DNA from: Bacteroidaceae bacterium
GTDB lineage: Bacteria; Bacteroidota; Bacteroidia; Bacteroidales; Bacteroidaceae
Direction of reading: 5' to 3'
DNA: 64,000 nucleotides
NCBI GenBank assembly: GCA_024693505.1
Contig: JAILKU010000022.1
Location: 1-64,000 of the forward strand
Notes under the pieces: model-generated
Told to the model about the DNA's origin: nothing
Seen by the model: only the letters and a program-made list of their open reading frames with translations
The model's database searches: none
In this document: piece after piece, positions 44,985 through 53,226 of the stretch
How positions within the stretch are numbered: the stretch's first letter is position 1
Layout of the letters: the number at the start of each line of letters is the position of its first letter
Position numbers and translations under genes: made by a program

Positions 44985-46409
44985 ATGAATATAGTCTTGA
45001 TTAAAGCCCTGCAGCTGCTGTGCTGCCTTAGCCTCCTGGTTATATTGCACGAGGGAGGACACTTTGGATTTTCGAAGCTTTTCCGCGTTAAGGTGGAGAA
45101 GTTCTATATGTTCTTCAACCCCTATTTCCATCTGTTCAGCACGCGCGACAAGTGGTTCACCCGCCTGTTCCCCTACTTCTCGAAGAACGAGACGGAATAC
45201 GGTATCGGCTGGGTGCCCCTGGGCGGTTACGTAAAGATAGCCGGTATGATAGACGAGAGTATGGACACCGAGCAGATGAAGCAGCCGGCCAAGCCCGACG
45301 AGTTCCGTTCGCAGAGTGTATGGAAACGCTTCCTCATCATGTTCGGCGGCGTGCTGATGAACCTGCTTACGGCTTGGTTCATCTATAGCGCAGTCATGTT
45401 CACCTGGGGCCGCGACTATCTGCCGATAGAGAGCATCGGGAAAGGCTTCCAGTTCAACGAGCATGCCCAGCAGCTGGGATTCCGCAACGGCGATATCCCC
45501 GTCGCTGCCGACGGCAAGGCCATCAGCGAGTGGTCCGCCTCGGTGTTCCGCACCCTGTCAAATGCTAAGCGGATCACCGTATTGCGCGGAACGGAGCGGG
45601 TGGACATCAATCTGGACGAGAAGCTGAACATGCTCACCATCCTGCAGGAGGTGCCGCCCTTTATGAGCATCTACTCGCCCGCCGTCATCGACTCCGTGCT
45701 CCCCACCGGGGCAATGGCCCAGGCCGGAGCCCGCAAGGGTGACCGCCTGCTGGCTATAGAAGGTACGCGCATTGAGACCTGGACCGACTTCGACAGCCTG
45801 ATGCAGCGCCGCGCCGACGTCCTGGACATGCCGAACTGCTCGCATGCCGACAGCATCCGGCTCCGCAGCATGAACGTGGTCTTCGGCAGCGCCGACGGCC
45901 TGCGCAGGGACACCGCCCTGCTGCAGCTCGACGAGAACTACATGCTGGGCATCGTCAAGATGTTCCCCACCAAGCAGTACGAGGCGCAGTTCAAGCATCA
46001 GGACTACAGCCTGCTCTCCTGCATACCGGCCGGCCTGAAGAAGGGATGGGACACCCTGAGCGGCTACGTCAACGACCTTAAGTACGTGGCCAGTGCCGAC
46101 GGAGCCAAGTCGGTGGGTTCGTTCATCACCATCGGCAACATCTTCCCCTCGGCTTGGGACTGGTATCAGTTCTGGATGCTCACAGCCTTCATCAGCATCA
46201 TCCTGGCCGTCATGAACATCCTGCCCATCCCGGGCCTCGACGGCGGCCACATCGCCATCCTGCTCTACGAGGCAGTGACGGGCCGCCAGCCCAGCGACCG
46301 CTTCATGGAGTGGGCCGAGAAGGTGGGCATCTTCATTCTCTGTGCCCTGATGCTCCTGGCTTTCAGCAATGACATCAGGAACTTCGTCTTGCCCCTGTTT
46401 GGACTTTAG
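44985..46409 (+). CDS. rseP: RIP metalloprotease RseP (site-2 protease)
   Basis: 474 aa. Inner-membrane zinc protease that cuts transmembrane substrates such as anti-sigma factors. Zinc motif HEGGH in the first membrane helix (about residue 22); central PDZ-like region (about residues 135-310); second metal motif with NILPIPGLDGGHI near residue 420. Bacteroidota genomes commonly place it after dxr. Followed by a repeat-rich gap. Confidence 0.95.
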   Translation: MNIVLIKALQLLCCLSLLVILHEGGHFGFSKLFRVKVEKFYMFFNPYFHLFSTRDKWFTRLFPYFSKNETEYGIGWVPLGGYVKIAGMIDESMDTEQMKQPAKPDEFRSQSVWKRFLIMFGGVLMNLLTAWFIYSAVMFTWGRDYLPIESIGKGFQFNEHAQQLGFRNGDIPVAADGKAISEWSASVFRTLSNAKRITVLRGTERVDINLDEKLNMLTILQEVPPFMSIYSPAVIDSVLPTGAMAQAGARKGDRLLAIEGTRIETWTDFDSLMQRRADVLDMPNCSHADSIRLRSMNVVFGSADGLRRDTALLQLDENYMLGIVKMFPTKQYEAQFKHQDYSLLSCIPAGLKKGWDTLSGYVNDLKYVASADGAKSVGSFITIGNIFPSAWDWYQFWMLTAFISIILAVMNILPIPGLDGGHIAILLYEAVTGRQPSDRFMEWAEKVGIFILCALMLLAFSNDIRNFVLPLFGL

Positions 46410-46724
46410 GCAATTCATAATTCATAATTCATAATTGAAATCCATTTGTCCTATTATGAATTGTGAATTATGAACTCCTGGAGCAGCGAGTGGAAATCAA
46501 GCTTGCTTGAATTTTCCCGAACCGAGAGAGCAGCGAGCGGAGAGTCATGCTTGCATGAACTATCCCGAAGGCTGCGATTAAGCGAGAGGAGAGCCAAACT
46601 TGTTTGAGCTATCCCGAGCGGAAGCAGGCTCGATGCAATCAACCGCGTTCGAGGAAGACAATAAGTCAGTCGTGACAGGAGTCGACCGAAGGTCAATTAT
46701 GAATTAAATATAAATTTTGAATTA
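46410..46724. repeat. Composite intergenic element: TTCATAATT tracts flanking three GAGCAGCGAG-type hairpins
   Basis: 315 bp with no gene. TTCATAATTCATAATTCATAATT at 46414, inverted copy ATTATGAATTGTGAATTATGAA at 46453, then three box-plus-hairpin units: TCAAGC/GCTTGA (46497-46510), CATGC/GCATG (46546-46557) and CAAAC/GTTTG (46595-46606), each with a TT loop and followed by TCCCGA. A GTCGACCGAAGGTC block and another ATTATGAATTAAAT end it. Confidence 0.75.
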
Positions 46725-46745
46725 ATGAACTCAGTTCTATTTGGT

Positions 46746-47084
46746 ATGTCAAAAAAGGTATTACTTGCCCTTGCTCTGATGGGCCTCGCAGCCTGCAGTT
46801 CGGGCAACAAAGAGGAACAACTGGCTTCCCGTATGCTGGGCGACGCACGTTTCGCCCTGCGCCACGGACATTACGATGAGGCGCGAGACAGCATCCTGTC
46901 CATGCGCCGTCAGCATCCCACGGCTCTCCAGGCACGCCGCCAGGCCATTCTCCTGCTCGACAGCATCGAGATGGCTGCTGCTGCCGACAGCCTCAAGCAA
47001 GCCGAGGGACCCGAATGGGAGCGCCTGGACATGAAGGTGAAGTTCTTTGAACGCAAGTTGCAGGAAGACGCAAAGAAGAATTAG
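46746..47084 (+). CDS. Small lipoprotein
   Basis: 112 aa from the ATG at 46746 (MSKKVLLALALMGLAACSS), which gives a proper lipoprotein signal with lipobox LAAC; the track starts 7 codons earlier. The mature part is charged and mostly helical (ILSMRRQHPTALQARRQAILLLD), with a likely coiled coil to the end. No further homology recognised. It lies 18 bp before the nucleotidyltransferase gene. Function unknown; probably a periplasmic-facing outer-membrane lipoprotein. Confidence 0.8.
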   Translation: MSKKVLLALALMGLAACSSGNKEEQLASRMLGDARFALRHGHYDEARDSILSMRRQHPTALQARRQAILLLDSIEMAAAADSLKQAEGPEWERLDMKVKFFERKLQEDAKKN

Positions 47085-47102
47085 GAGACAGGCGTTTTTG
47101 AG

Positions 47103-48569
47103 ATGAGAAGTATTACGCAGGAAGAGATGAGGCAATTGCTGTCCGCGCCGCTGTTCCACCAGATAGGGCAGACAGCCGACGAGATGGGCGTGGAATGCTA
47201 TGTCGTGGGCGGCTATGTGCGCGACCTCTTCCTCGAGCGCCCCTCTAAGGACATTGACTGTGTCGTCGTGGGCTCCGGAATCCGCGTGGCTGAAGCCCTT
47301 AAGGAGCGGCTGGGCAGCAAGGCACATCTGAGCGTGTTCCGCAACTTCGGCACCGCACAGCTGAAGTTCGGAGGCACCGAGGTCGAATTCGTCGGCGCCC
47401 GCCGCGAGAGCTACAGCCACGACAGCCGCAAGCCTGTCGTGGAGGACGGCACACTGGAGGACGACCTCGACCGCCGCGACTTCACCATCAATGCACTGGC
47501 CGTATGCCTCAATCAGTCGCGCTACGGCGAGCTCATCGACCGCTTCGACGGCCTTCTCGACCTCGAGGACGGCATCATCGCCACACCCCTCGACCCCGAC
47601 ATCACCTTCAGCGACGACCCCCTGCGCATGATGCGCTGCATACGCTTTGCCACCCAGCTCAGGTTCCAGATCGAGGACGAGACGCAGGAGGCACTGGGCA
47701 GGAATGCCGAGCGCATAAAGATCATCTCCCGCGAACGCATTGCCGACGAGCTCAACAAAATCATGCTCAGCCCCATCCCCAGCATAGGCTTCATCGAGAT
47801 GCAGCGCTGCGGCCTGCTCAGCCTGATACTGCCCGAGATTGCCGCCCTCGAGGGCGTCGAGGTCCGCCAGGGACGCGCCCACAAGGACAACTTCTACCAT
47901 ACGCTCGAGGTGCTCGATAACGTGGCCCGAGCCCAGGACGGCACCGATGCCGACGACGAGAAGAGGCTATGGCTGCGCTGGGCGGCACTGCTCCACGACA
48001 TCGGCAAGCCGCGCACCAAGCGATGGGAGAACGCAGGTGGCTGGACATTCCACAACCACAACTACGTGGGCCGCAAGATGGTGGCTCCGCTGTTCCGCCG
48101 CATGAAACTGCCGCTGGACGAGCGACTGGCATACGTCGAGAAGCTCGTCGACCTGCACATGCGACCCATCGTCATTGCCGATGATGTGGTCACCGACTCC
48201 GCCGTCCGCCGCCTCCTCTTCGAGGCCGGGGAGGACATCGACGACCTGATGATGCTCTGCGAAGCCGACATAACCAGCAAGAACCAGCAGCGCAAACGAC
48301 AGTTCCTCGACAACTTCCGCATGGTGCGCGAGAAGCTGGCCGACCTGCAGGCGCGCGACAACTACCGCACCTGGACCAACCCCGTCACGGGCGAGGAGAT
48401 CATGCAGACCCTCGGCCTACCACCCTGCCGCCAGATCGGCATACTGAAGCAGGCCGTCAAGGACGCCATCTGGGACAGCCTCATCCCCAACGATCACGAT
48501 GCCGCCTTCGAATATATGATGAAGAAAGCCGAAGAGATGGGACTCCTGAGTTCAATTCATAATTCATAA
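47103..48569 (+). CDS. cca: CCA tRNA nucleotidyltransferase/poly(A)-polymerase-type with HD domain
   Basis: 488 aa. Adds or repairs the 3' CCA of tRNAs. Class II nucleotidyltransferase head: VVGGYVRDLFLERPSKDIDC; the DxD metal pair; RRDFTINALAV; and DPLRMMRCIRFATQLRF for nucleotide selection. An HD domain follows (LLHDIGKPRTKR about residue 297, then FHNHNYVG), and the C-terminal region covers about residues 400-488. Its role as CCA-adding enzyme versus poly(A) polymerase cannot be settled by sequence alone. The last codons run into the ATTCATAATT repeat. Confidence 0.93.
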   Translation: MRSITQEEMRQLLSAPLFHQIGQTADEMGVECYVVGGYVRDLFLERPSKDIDCVVVGSGIRVAEALKERLGSKAHLSVFRNFGTAQLKFGGTEVEFVGARRESYSHDSRKPVVEDGTLEDDLDRRDFTINALAVCLNQSRYGELIDRFDGLLDLEDGIIATPLDPDITFSDDPLRMMRCIRFATQLRFQIEDETQEALGRNAERIKIISRERIADELNKIMLSPIPSIGFIEMQRCGLLSLILPEIAALEGVEVRQGRAHKDNFYHTLEVLDNVARAQDGTDADDEKRLWLRWAALLHDIGKPRTKRWENAGGWTFHNHNYVGRKMVAPLFRRMKLPLDERLAYVEKLVDLHMRPIVIADDVVTDSAVRRLLFEAGEDIDDLMMLCEADITSKNQQRKRQFLDNFRMVREKLADLQARDNYRTWTNPVTGEEIMQTLGLPPCRQIGILKQAVKDAIWDSLIPNDHDAAFEYMMKKAEEMGLLSSIHNS

Positions 48570-48740
48570 TTCATAATTCAAAATGCATAATGCATAATTC
48601 AAAATTTGTAAATTCAAAATTCAAAAATGGGCTGCGCCTTGAACCTCTTGAACGTATGGAGCAGCGAGCGCCATTGAAAGCTTGCTTTCATTTGGCCTAT
48701 TATGAATTGTGAATTATGAATTATGAATTAAATAAAGATT
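48570..48740. repeat. Second composite TTCATAATT/hairpin element
   Basis: TTCATAATTCAAAATGCATAATG tract, then GGAGCAGCGAG (48658) with hairpin TGAAAGC-TT-GCTTTCA (48675-48690), then CCTATTATGAATTGTGAATTATGAA, which is identical to the block at 46451. Layout: direct tract, hairpin box, inverted tract, as in a MITE-like element. The HAD gene starts right after. Confidence 0.75.
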
Positions 48741-49403
48741 ATGAATTTCTACTTAAACGCAGTTCTATTTGATTTCGACGGCACCCTGGTGGACACCGAG
48801 GGGCAGTACACCGCATTTTGGGCCGGGGTGGGGAAGGAGTACCTGCCCGACATCCCCGACTTTGCGCAGCTCATAAAGGGGAATACACTCAGGAAGATGT
48901 ACGACACCTACTTCCGCGGCTTCAGCCGGGAACGCCTCAACCGGCTCGACGAGCTCCGGGCCGAGATGGAGCGCAACATGACCTTCCCCCTCATCCCTGG
49001 AGCCGAGGCCTTCGTCAGCGAACTGCATGAGAACGGCGTGCGCACCGCCATTGTCACCAGCTCCGACCGCAGCAAGATGGAGAATCCCTGGCGCAAGATA
49101 CCGGCGTTCATGAGCCTCTTCGACGAGGTGCTCACCGCCGAGGACTTCCGCGAGTCCAAGCCCAGCCCCGAGCCCTACCTCACTGCCGCAGCCCGGCTCG
49201 GAGTGCCCACCACCCAGACCGTCATCTTCGAGGACGCCATTAACGGACTGCGCTCGGCATACGCAACGGGAATGCTGACCGTGGCACTCACTACCGAGAA
49301 TCCGCCCGAGCTGGTAAAACCCCTCTCTCATCACTTCATCCCCGACTTCCGCGAAATGAATATCAGCCTGCTCGAACACTGGCTAAAGGCATTCAACCTT
49401 TAA
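48741..49403 (+). CDS. HAD-family phosphatase, beta-phosphoglucomutase-like
   Basis: 220 aa. HAD hydrolase with motif I FDFDGTLVDTEGQY, a helical cap (about residues 18-85), motif II TSSDRS, motif III lysine in ESKPSPEPYL, and motif IV FEDAINGLRSAYATGM. The cap type and size fit the beta-phosphoglucomutase/phosphoglycolate phosphatase-like group acting on small sugar phosphates. Substrate not deducible. End of the plus-strand housekeeping run. Confidence 0.9.
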   Translation: MNFYLNAVLFDFDGTLVDTEGQYTAFWAGVGKEYLPDIPDFAQLIKGNTLRKMYDTYFRGFSRERLNRLDELRAEMERNMTFPLIPGAEAFVSELHENGVRTAIVTSSDRSKMENPWRKIPAFMSLFDEVLTAEDFRESKPSPEPYLTAAARLGVPTTQTVIFEDAINGLRSAYATGMLTVALTTENPPELVKPLSHHFIPDFREMNISLLEHWLKAFNL

Positions 49404-49466
49404 AACGGAAATTATGAATTGAACCAAATGCAAAAATGCAAAAATGCAAAAAAAAACGGAGCAAAT

Positions 49467-49536
49467 GTGCCATATCGTGCCTTATCGTGCCTTATCGCTC
49501 CATATCGTTCCATATCGCGCCGTATCGCTCCTCGCG
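49467..49536 (+). repeat. 10-bp array (CATATCGTGC type)
   Basis: Seven units: CATATCGTGC, CTTATCGTGC, CTTATCGCTC, CATATCGTTC, CATATCGCGC, CGTATCGCTC, CTCGCGCAAA. The array leads into a TATCTTTG -7 element at 49551. Confidence 0.85.
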
Positions 49537-49550
49537 CAAAAAAACTGTTG

Positions 49551-49558
49551 TATCTTTG
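49551..49558 (+). promoter_or_regulatory. -7-like element after first 10-bp array
   Basis: TATCTTTG in GCAAAAAAACTGTTG-TATCTTTGCACC, an exact -7 consensus. No gene follows within reach. Confidence 0.5.
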
Positions 49559-49580
49559 CACCGCGAATGAAGCAATAACG

Positions 49581-49670
49581 TGCAATACCCTGCAATACCC
49601 TGCAGTACCCTGCAATATCGTGCAATATCGTGCAATACCCTGCAATACCCTGCAATACCCTGCATCGCGC
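49581..49670 (+). repeat. 10-bp array (TGCAATACCC type)
   Basis: Nine units: TGCAATACCC (five exact), TGCAGTACCC, TGCAATATCG (two), ending TGCATCGCGC. Followed by a near copy of the first promoter block. Confidence 0.85.
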
Positions 49671-49683
49671 AAAATAAATGTTG

Positions 49684-49691
49684 TACCTTTG
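49684..49691 (+). promoter_or_regulatory. -7-like element after second 10-bp array
   Basis: TACCTTTG in GCAAAATAAATGTTG-TACCTTTGCACC. Nearly identical context to the site at 49551. Confidence 0.5.
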
Positions 49692-49829
49692 CACCAGAAA
49701 AACGTGGACGGCGGCTCGACTTAGTCCGGACAACAACAGAGCTTCCCCACATACCCAACAAAGGTCGGTTACCATATAACCAGTGTTCTTTGACTTAATG
49801 TTACAAACAATACCTTTCAGCCGAAGGCG

Positions 49830-49873
49830 GCAGTAAATTTACCAGACCCGGGTGTAAATTTTACTAGACCCGC
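49830..49873. repeat. Two 22-bp units (GTAAATTT..AGACCCG type)
   Basis: GCAGTAAATTTACCAGACCCGG-like unit at 49830 and GTGTAAATTTTACTAGACCCGC-like unit at 49852, exactly 22 bp apart; the motif resembles units of the array upstream of sprA. Confidence 0.65.
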
Positions 49874-49888
49874 CTCGCGTAAGAAAAG

Positions 49889-49952
49889 ACCCTTCCCCAA
49901 GAAGACCCTCCCCCAGCCCCTCCCTTGTAGGGCGGGGAGGGGAATGCTGAGG
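49889..49952. repeat. CCCTCCC-TTGTAGGG palindromic repeat
   Basis: GACCCTCCCCCAGCCCCTCC followed by CTTGTAGGGCGGGGAGGGG: self-complementary G/C block. Related blocks at 38296, 60612 and 60755. Confidence 0.6.
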
Positions 49953-50132
49953 AAGCTGGAGACGATAGGAGTAGGAATGGGCTGGCGCCGTTGCCACTCT
50001 CTAACAAAATCTTTTGCATTTTTGCATTTTTGCATTTTTGCACTTAGGTATTTTGCGATTCTTGCTTCCAGGGTAGAGGGCTTGATTGTCGGATCCGGGG
50101 AAGGTGTGGCGCAATCTGATTCAGATACAAAT

Positions 50133-50159
50133 CAGGGGCGTCCGCTTGGGGCGCCCCTG
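50133..50159 (-). terminator. Hairpin downstream of the outer-membrane protein gene
   Basis: CAGGGGCG (50133-50140) pairs exactly with CGCCCCTG (50152-50159). On the minus strand it is followed by ATTTGT, a weak T-rich stretch. It lies 38 bp past the stop at 50197. Confidence 0.55.
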
Positions 50160-50196
50160 GTAGATTATCCGATGGGATTAAGACAGAGTGCAAGAC

Positions 50197-50679
50197 TTAG
50201 AACACGTAGGCAGCGCCGATGGCGATTACGCCGCGGCTACCGTCGGCCCACTGTAACTTACCCTCCAGGTTAGCCTTGAAGTGCTCGCTGAAGTAGTACT
50301 CGAAGCCGCCGCCCAGGTTGAAGCCGATGTTCGTGTCGGAAGTGCTGCCGAAGGGACCCAGGTCCGCCTTCGCGCCCAGCAGAGTCAGACCGGCCAGGGG
50401 ATAGAAATTGAACTTCTCGCTGACGATGGGCACGATGTAGTGCACGTTCAGGTTGAAGTCCCACTCGCTAACCATGTCCTTCTTGAAGAAGTAGTTGAAG
50501 CTGGCTTCGCCGCGCCACTTCTCGGCAAAGCTGTACTGGAACTTGGGGCCGATACCGAAGTTGTTGTAACCGTCCTCAAGACCGATGTTCAGGTTGGCAC
50601 CTACAGACATCTCGCCCTTCTGGGCACTGGCAGTGAAGGCCATCAGCAGACCGACTGCAAAAAACAGGATTTTTTTCAT
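50197..50679 (-). CDS. Outer-membrane beta-barrel protein (OmpW/opacity-like, small)
   Basis: 160 aa from the ATG at 50679 (MKKILFFAVGLLMAFTASAQ), giving a clean signal peptide; the track start is 9 codons upstream. The mature protein alternates hydrophobic and polar residues in short strands (GANLNIGLEDGYNNFGIG, FNYFFKKD, FNLNVHYIVPI, FYPLAGLTLLG) and ends in AAYVF, the terminal aromatic typical of barrels inserted by the BAM complex. About eight strands. Function unknown; small barrel porin-like or structural protein. Its promoter is divergent from the GH95-like gene. Confidence 0.85.
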   Translation of the reverse strand: MKKILFFAVGLLMAFTASAQKGEMSVGANLNIGLEDGYNNFGIGPKFQYSFAEKWRGEASFNYFFKKDMVSEWDFNLNVHYIVPIVSEKFNFYPLAGLTLLGAKADLGPFGSTSDTNIGFNLGGGFEYYFSEHFKANLEGKLQWADGSRGVIAIGAAYVF

Positions 50680-50708
50680 AATAGTTGTTTTTAAGATGTT
50701 AAACAATG

Positions 50709-50739
50709 CAAAGGTAGGATTATTTCCCGAAACTACAAA
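50709..50739 (-). promoter_or_regulatory. Promoter of the outer-membrane protein gene
   Basis: Minus strand: -33 TTTG (50736-50739), 19-nt spacer, -7 TACCTTTG (50709-50716). Full consensus. Confidence 0.65.
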
Positions 50740-50754
50740 GAAAAAGTTGATATA

Positions 50755-50786
50755 TTTGCATTTTCTTTCGTTTTATATTATCTTTG
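50755..50786 (+). promoter_or_regulatory. Promoter of the GH95-like gene
   Basis: -33 TTTG (50755-50758), 20-nt spacer, -7 TATCTTTG (50779-50786). Divergent from the previous promoter with 15 bp between the -33 boxes. Confidence 0.65.
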
Positions 50787-50858
50787 CACCCGAAAAAGTG
50801 CAGTTTATCCTGCCTGGCGGAGACAAAACACAAATATAACCGATAAAACATAGATACA

Positions 50859-53192
50859 ATGAAAAGAAACACACCTGAATGCATGAGAAGGCGTCTGAAC
50901 GGAACGTCTCTCCGTAGCTCGTTACTTAGTGCGCTCGTCCTGAGCCTTGTCCTGGCCTCGTGCCGGATGCAGGAGCTGGAGGTGGAGCCGTCGCCCGGCG
51001 ACCTGCAGTTTACCGACCTGGCAACGGTATGGGACGAGGCGATGCCCCTGGGCAATGCCACGCTGGGCACCCTCGTCTGGCAGAGGGAGGGCCGCCTGCG
51101 CTTCTCGCTGGACCGCAGCGACCTGTGGGACCTCCGTCCGCTGGACTGTTTCCAGGGTGAGTATTTCTCGTTCGACTGGATAAGCCGGAAGATACGGGAG
51201 AAGGACTATATGCCGGTCGTCAACGAGCTGGAGACGAAGGGGCACAGCAGTCCCGCCCCCTCGAAGATTCCCGGCGCGGCGCTGGAGTTCGACAGCGAGG
51301 GATGGGGGGAGGTCACGCAGTCGCGCCTCTTCCTGAACAATGCGCTGTGCCAGGTCTTGTGGGACAGCGGCATCCGCCTGCAGACGTTCGTCCAGGCCGA
51401 CAGTCCCGTGGGCTGGTTCGTGCTGGAGAATGTCCCCGACTCGCTGCAGCCCCGCCTGATCCCGCCTGCTTACCAGCCCGAGACGAACTCGGCAGGCAAC
51501 GGCGGGCTGGGCGACGCCTCGCTGGCACTCCTGGGATACGAGCAGGGGAAGGTGGAAGCGGGAACGCTAACGGGAACGAAAACGAAAACGGGAACGAAAA
51601 CGAAGGAGGGGCTTATCACCTACCATCAGCCGGGCTGGGGCGGTTTCTTCTATGATGTTGCCGTGGGGTGGAAGCGCGTGGGCAGCGGTATCGTGGGTGC
51701 CTGGAGCATCACCTCCTCGCTGAGCGGTGACCACGCCGAAGAGGTTGTCAGGGAAGCGCTCTGCCAGGGCATCGCGACGGCCTACCGCCGGCACATGGCC
51801 TACTGGACGCCCTACTGGCAGAAGTCGGTGGTGGAGGTGCCCGATACGGTTGTGCAGTATCAGTACGACCGCGAAGTGTATAAGTTCGGCTCGGCCAGCC
51901 GAAGCGATTCCTATCCCATCTCACTGCAGTCGGTATGGACGGCCGACGACGGACGCCTGCCGCCCTGGAAGGGAGACTATCACCACGACCTGAACACGCA
52001 GCTGAGCTACTGGCCTGCCTATAGCGGCAACCGCCTGGACGAGGGGCTGGCCTACCTGAACACCCTCTGGGCGCAGCGCGACGTTCACAAGGAGTTCACC
52101 CGCACGCTCTACGGCAAGGACGGCCTGAACGCACCGGGCACCTGCTCGCTGGACGGGCATGTCATTCCGGGCTGGACGGCCTATACCATGTCGCAGACCA
52201 CCAGTGCCTGGCTCGCCCAGCACTTCTATCTGCACTGGAAGTACTCGGCCGACAATGACTTCCTGGCCGAGCGCGGCTATCCCTACCTGCGCGACGTGGC
52301 TCTCTTCCTGGAGCAGCAGAGCCAGGTGGACGGACAGGGCGTGCGCCGGCTGGAGTTCAGCAGCAGCCCCGAGGTAAACAACAACAGCCTGGAGTCGTGG
52401 TTCTCCGACTTCACGAACTTCGACCTCTCGCTGATGCACTTCGCCTTCCAGGCCGCCGGTGAGATGGCCGACTCGCTGGGCATCCCGACCGAAGCAGCCC
52501 ATTGGCGGGAGCTGGACGCCCAGCTGCCGGGCTATGCCACGGACGAGACGGGGGCGCTCTGCTTTTCTCCCAGCATGCCGTACAATCAGTCGCACCGCCA
52601 TTTCTCCCATGCGATGGCCATTCATCCGCTGGGCCTGATCGACATCAGCCACGGCGAGGAGGAGAAGCGTATCGTAGAAGCCACCCTGGCCAAGCTGCAT
52701 GAGTACGGTCCCGACTGGTGGTGCGGCTACTCCTACTCGTGGCTTGCCAATATGGAGGCCCGGGCTGGTCATGGCAACGAGGCCCGCGAGGCGCTGCGCA
52801 CCTTTGCCCAGTGCTTCGTGCTGCGCAACTCGTTCCATGCCAACGGAGACCAGACGGCCAGCGGGAAGAGTCTCTTCACCTATCGCCCCTTCACGCTGGA
52901 GGGCAACTTCGCTTTTGCCGCCGGCGTGCAGGAGATGCTGCTGCAGAGCCATACGGGCGTCATCAACGTCTTCCCCGCCATCCCCGCCGACTGGAAGGAT
53001 GTCCGCTTCGAACGCCTCCGTGCCCGCGGCGCCTTCCTGGTGTCGGCTGAGATGAAGGAGGGTCGCGTAGCATCGCTCAGCATCCATAGCGAGCGCGGCG
53101 GACTCCTGCGCGTAAGGCATCCGCAGACGGGGCAGGTCATCGAGCGGTCAACGAAGCCGGGCGACGATATCATCATTGACTTGAAGGAATGA
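50859..53192 (+). CDS. GH95-like glycoside hydrolase lipoprotein
   Basis: 777 aa. N-terminal signal with lipobox LASC (about residue 34); an inner start at 50883 would shorten the long basic head. Content follows family 95 (alpha-L-fucosidase/galactosidase type): N-terminal beta-sandwich with EAMPLGNATLGTLVW and LDRSDLWDLRPL; an (alpha/alpha)6 barrel with LNTQLSYWPAYSGN; CSLDGHVIPGW; SPEVNNNSLESWFSD; HRHFSHAMAIHPLGLID; GYSYSWLANMEARAGHGNEA. The C-terminal beta domain ends in a VSAEMKEG region. A short low-complexity stretch (GTLTGTKTKTGTKTKEG, about residue 235) is encoded by an AACG-type DNA repeat. Probably removes alpha-linked fucose or galactose from host or plant glycans; specificity not deducible. 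Confidence 0.85.
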   Translation: MKRNTPECMRRRLNGTSLRSSLLSALVLSLVLASCRMQELEVEPSPGDLQFTDLATVWDEAMPLGNATLGTLVWQREGRLRFSLDRSDLWDLRPLDCFQGEYFSFDWISRKIREKDYMPVVNELETKGHSSPAPSKIPGAALEFDSEGWGEVTQSRLFLNNALCQVLWDSGIRLQTFVQADSPVGWFVLENVPDSLQPRLIPPAYQPETNSAGNGGLGDASLALLGYEQGKVEAGTLTGTKTKTGTKTKEGLITYHQPGWGGFFYDVAVGWKRVGSGIVGAWSITSSLSGDHAEEVVREALCQGIATAYRRHMAYWTPYWQKSVVEVPDTVVQYQYDREVYKFGSASRSDSYPISLQSVWTADDGRLPPWKGDYHHDLNTQLSYWPAYSGNRLDEGLAYLNTLWAQRDVHKEFTRTLYGKDGLNAPGTCSLDGHVIPGWTAYTMSQTTSAWLAQHFYLHWKYSADNDFLAERGYPYLRDVALFLEQQSQVDGQGVRRLEFSSSPEVNNNSLESWFSDFTNFDLSLMHFAFQAAGEMADSLGIPTEAAHWRELDAQLPGYATDETGALCFSPSMPYNQSHRHFSHAMAIHPLGLIDISHGEEEKRIVEATLAKLHEYGPDWWCGYSYSWLANMEARAGHGNEAREALRTFAQCFVLRNSFHANGDQTASGKSLFTYRPFTLEGNFAFAAGVQEMLLQSHTGVINVFPAIPADWKDVRFERLRARGAFLVSAEMKEGRVASLSIHSERGGLLRVRHPQTGQVIERSTKPGDDIIIDLKE

Positions 53193-53226
53193 AGCGCCTC
53201 CCCCCGGCGCAACTGACGGCAGGGCT

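Larger units (their letters stand above)
49404..50132. other. Gene-free region with two 10-bp arrays, two promoter-like blocks and short inverted tracts
   Basis: About 730 bp. The ORFs in the track here (72-109 aa) are translations of repeats and not credible. Contents: ATGCAAAA tract (49430-49455); 10-bp array (49467-49536) and promoter-like block (49551); second 10-bp array (49581-49670) and promoter-like block (49684); 22-bp units (49830-49873); CCCTCCC...GGGAGGGG palindromic block (49889-49952); and a TTTTTGCA tract (50012-50041) that is the inverse of the first tract. Confidence 0.7.

Noticed and set aside
49467-49670. CRISPR array
   Set aside because: Units of 10 bp are contiguous with no spacers, and no cas gene is near; the same holds for the 11- and 22-bp arrays.
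49419-49724. 101-codon ORF through the 10-bp arrays (and other 72-109 aa ORFs there)
   Set aside because: Protein is a direct translation of DNA repeats (SRSISRRIAPR, CNTLQYPA); promoter-like sites lie inside it.
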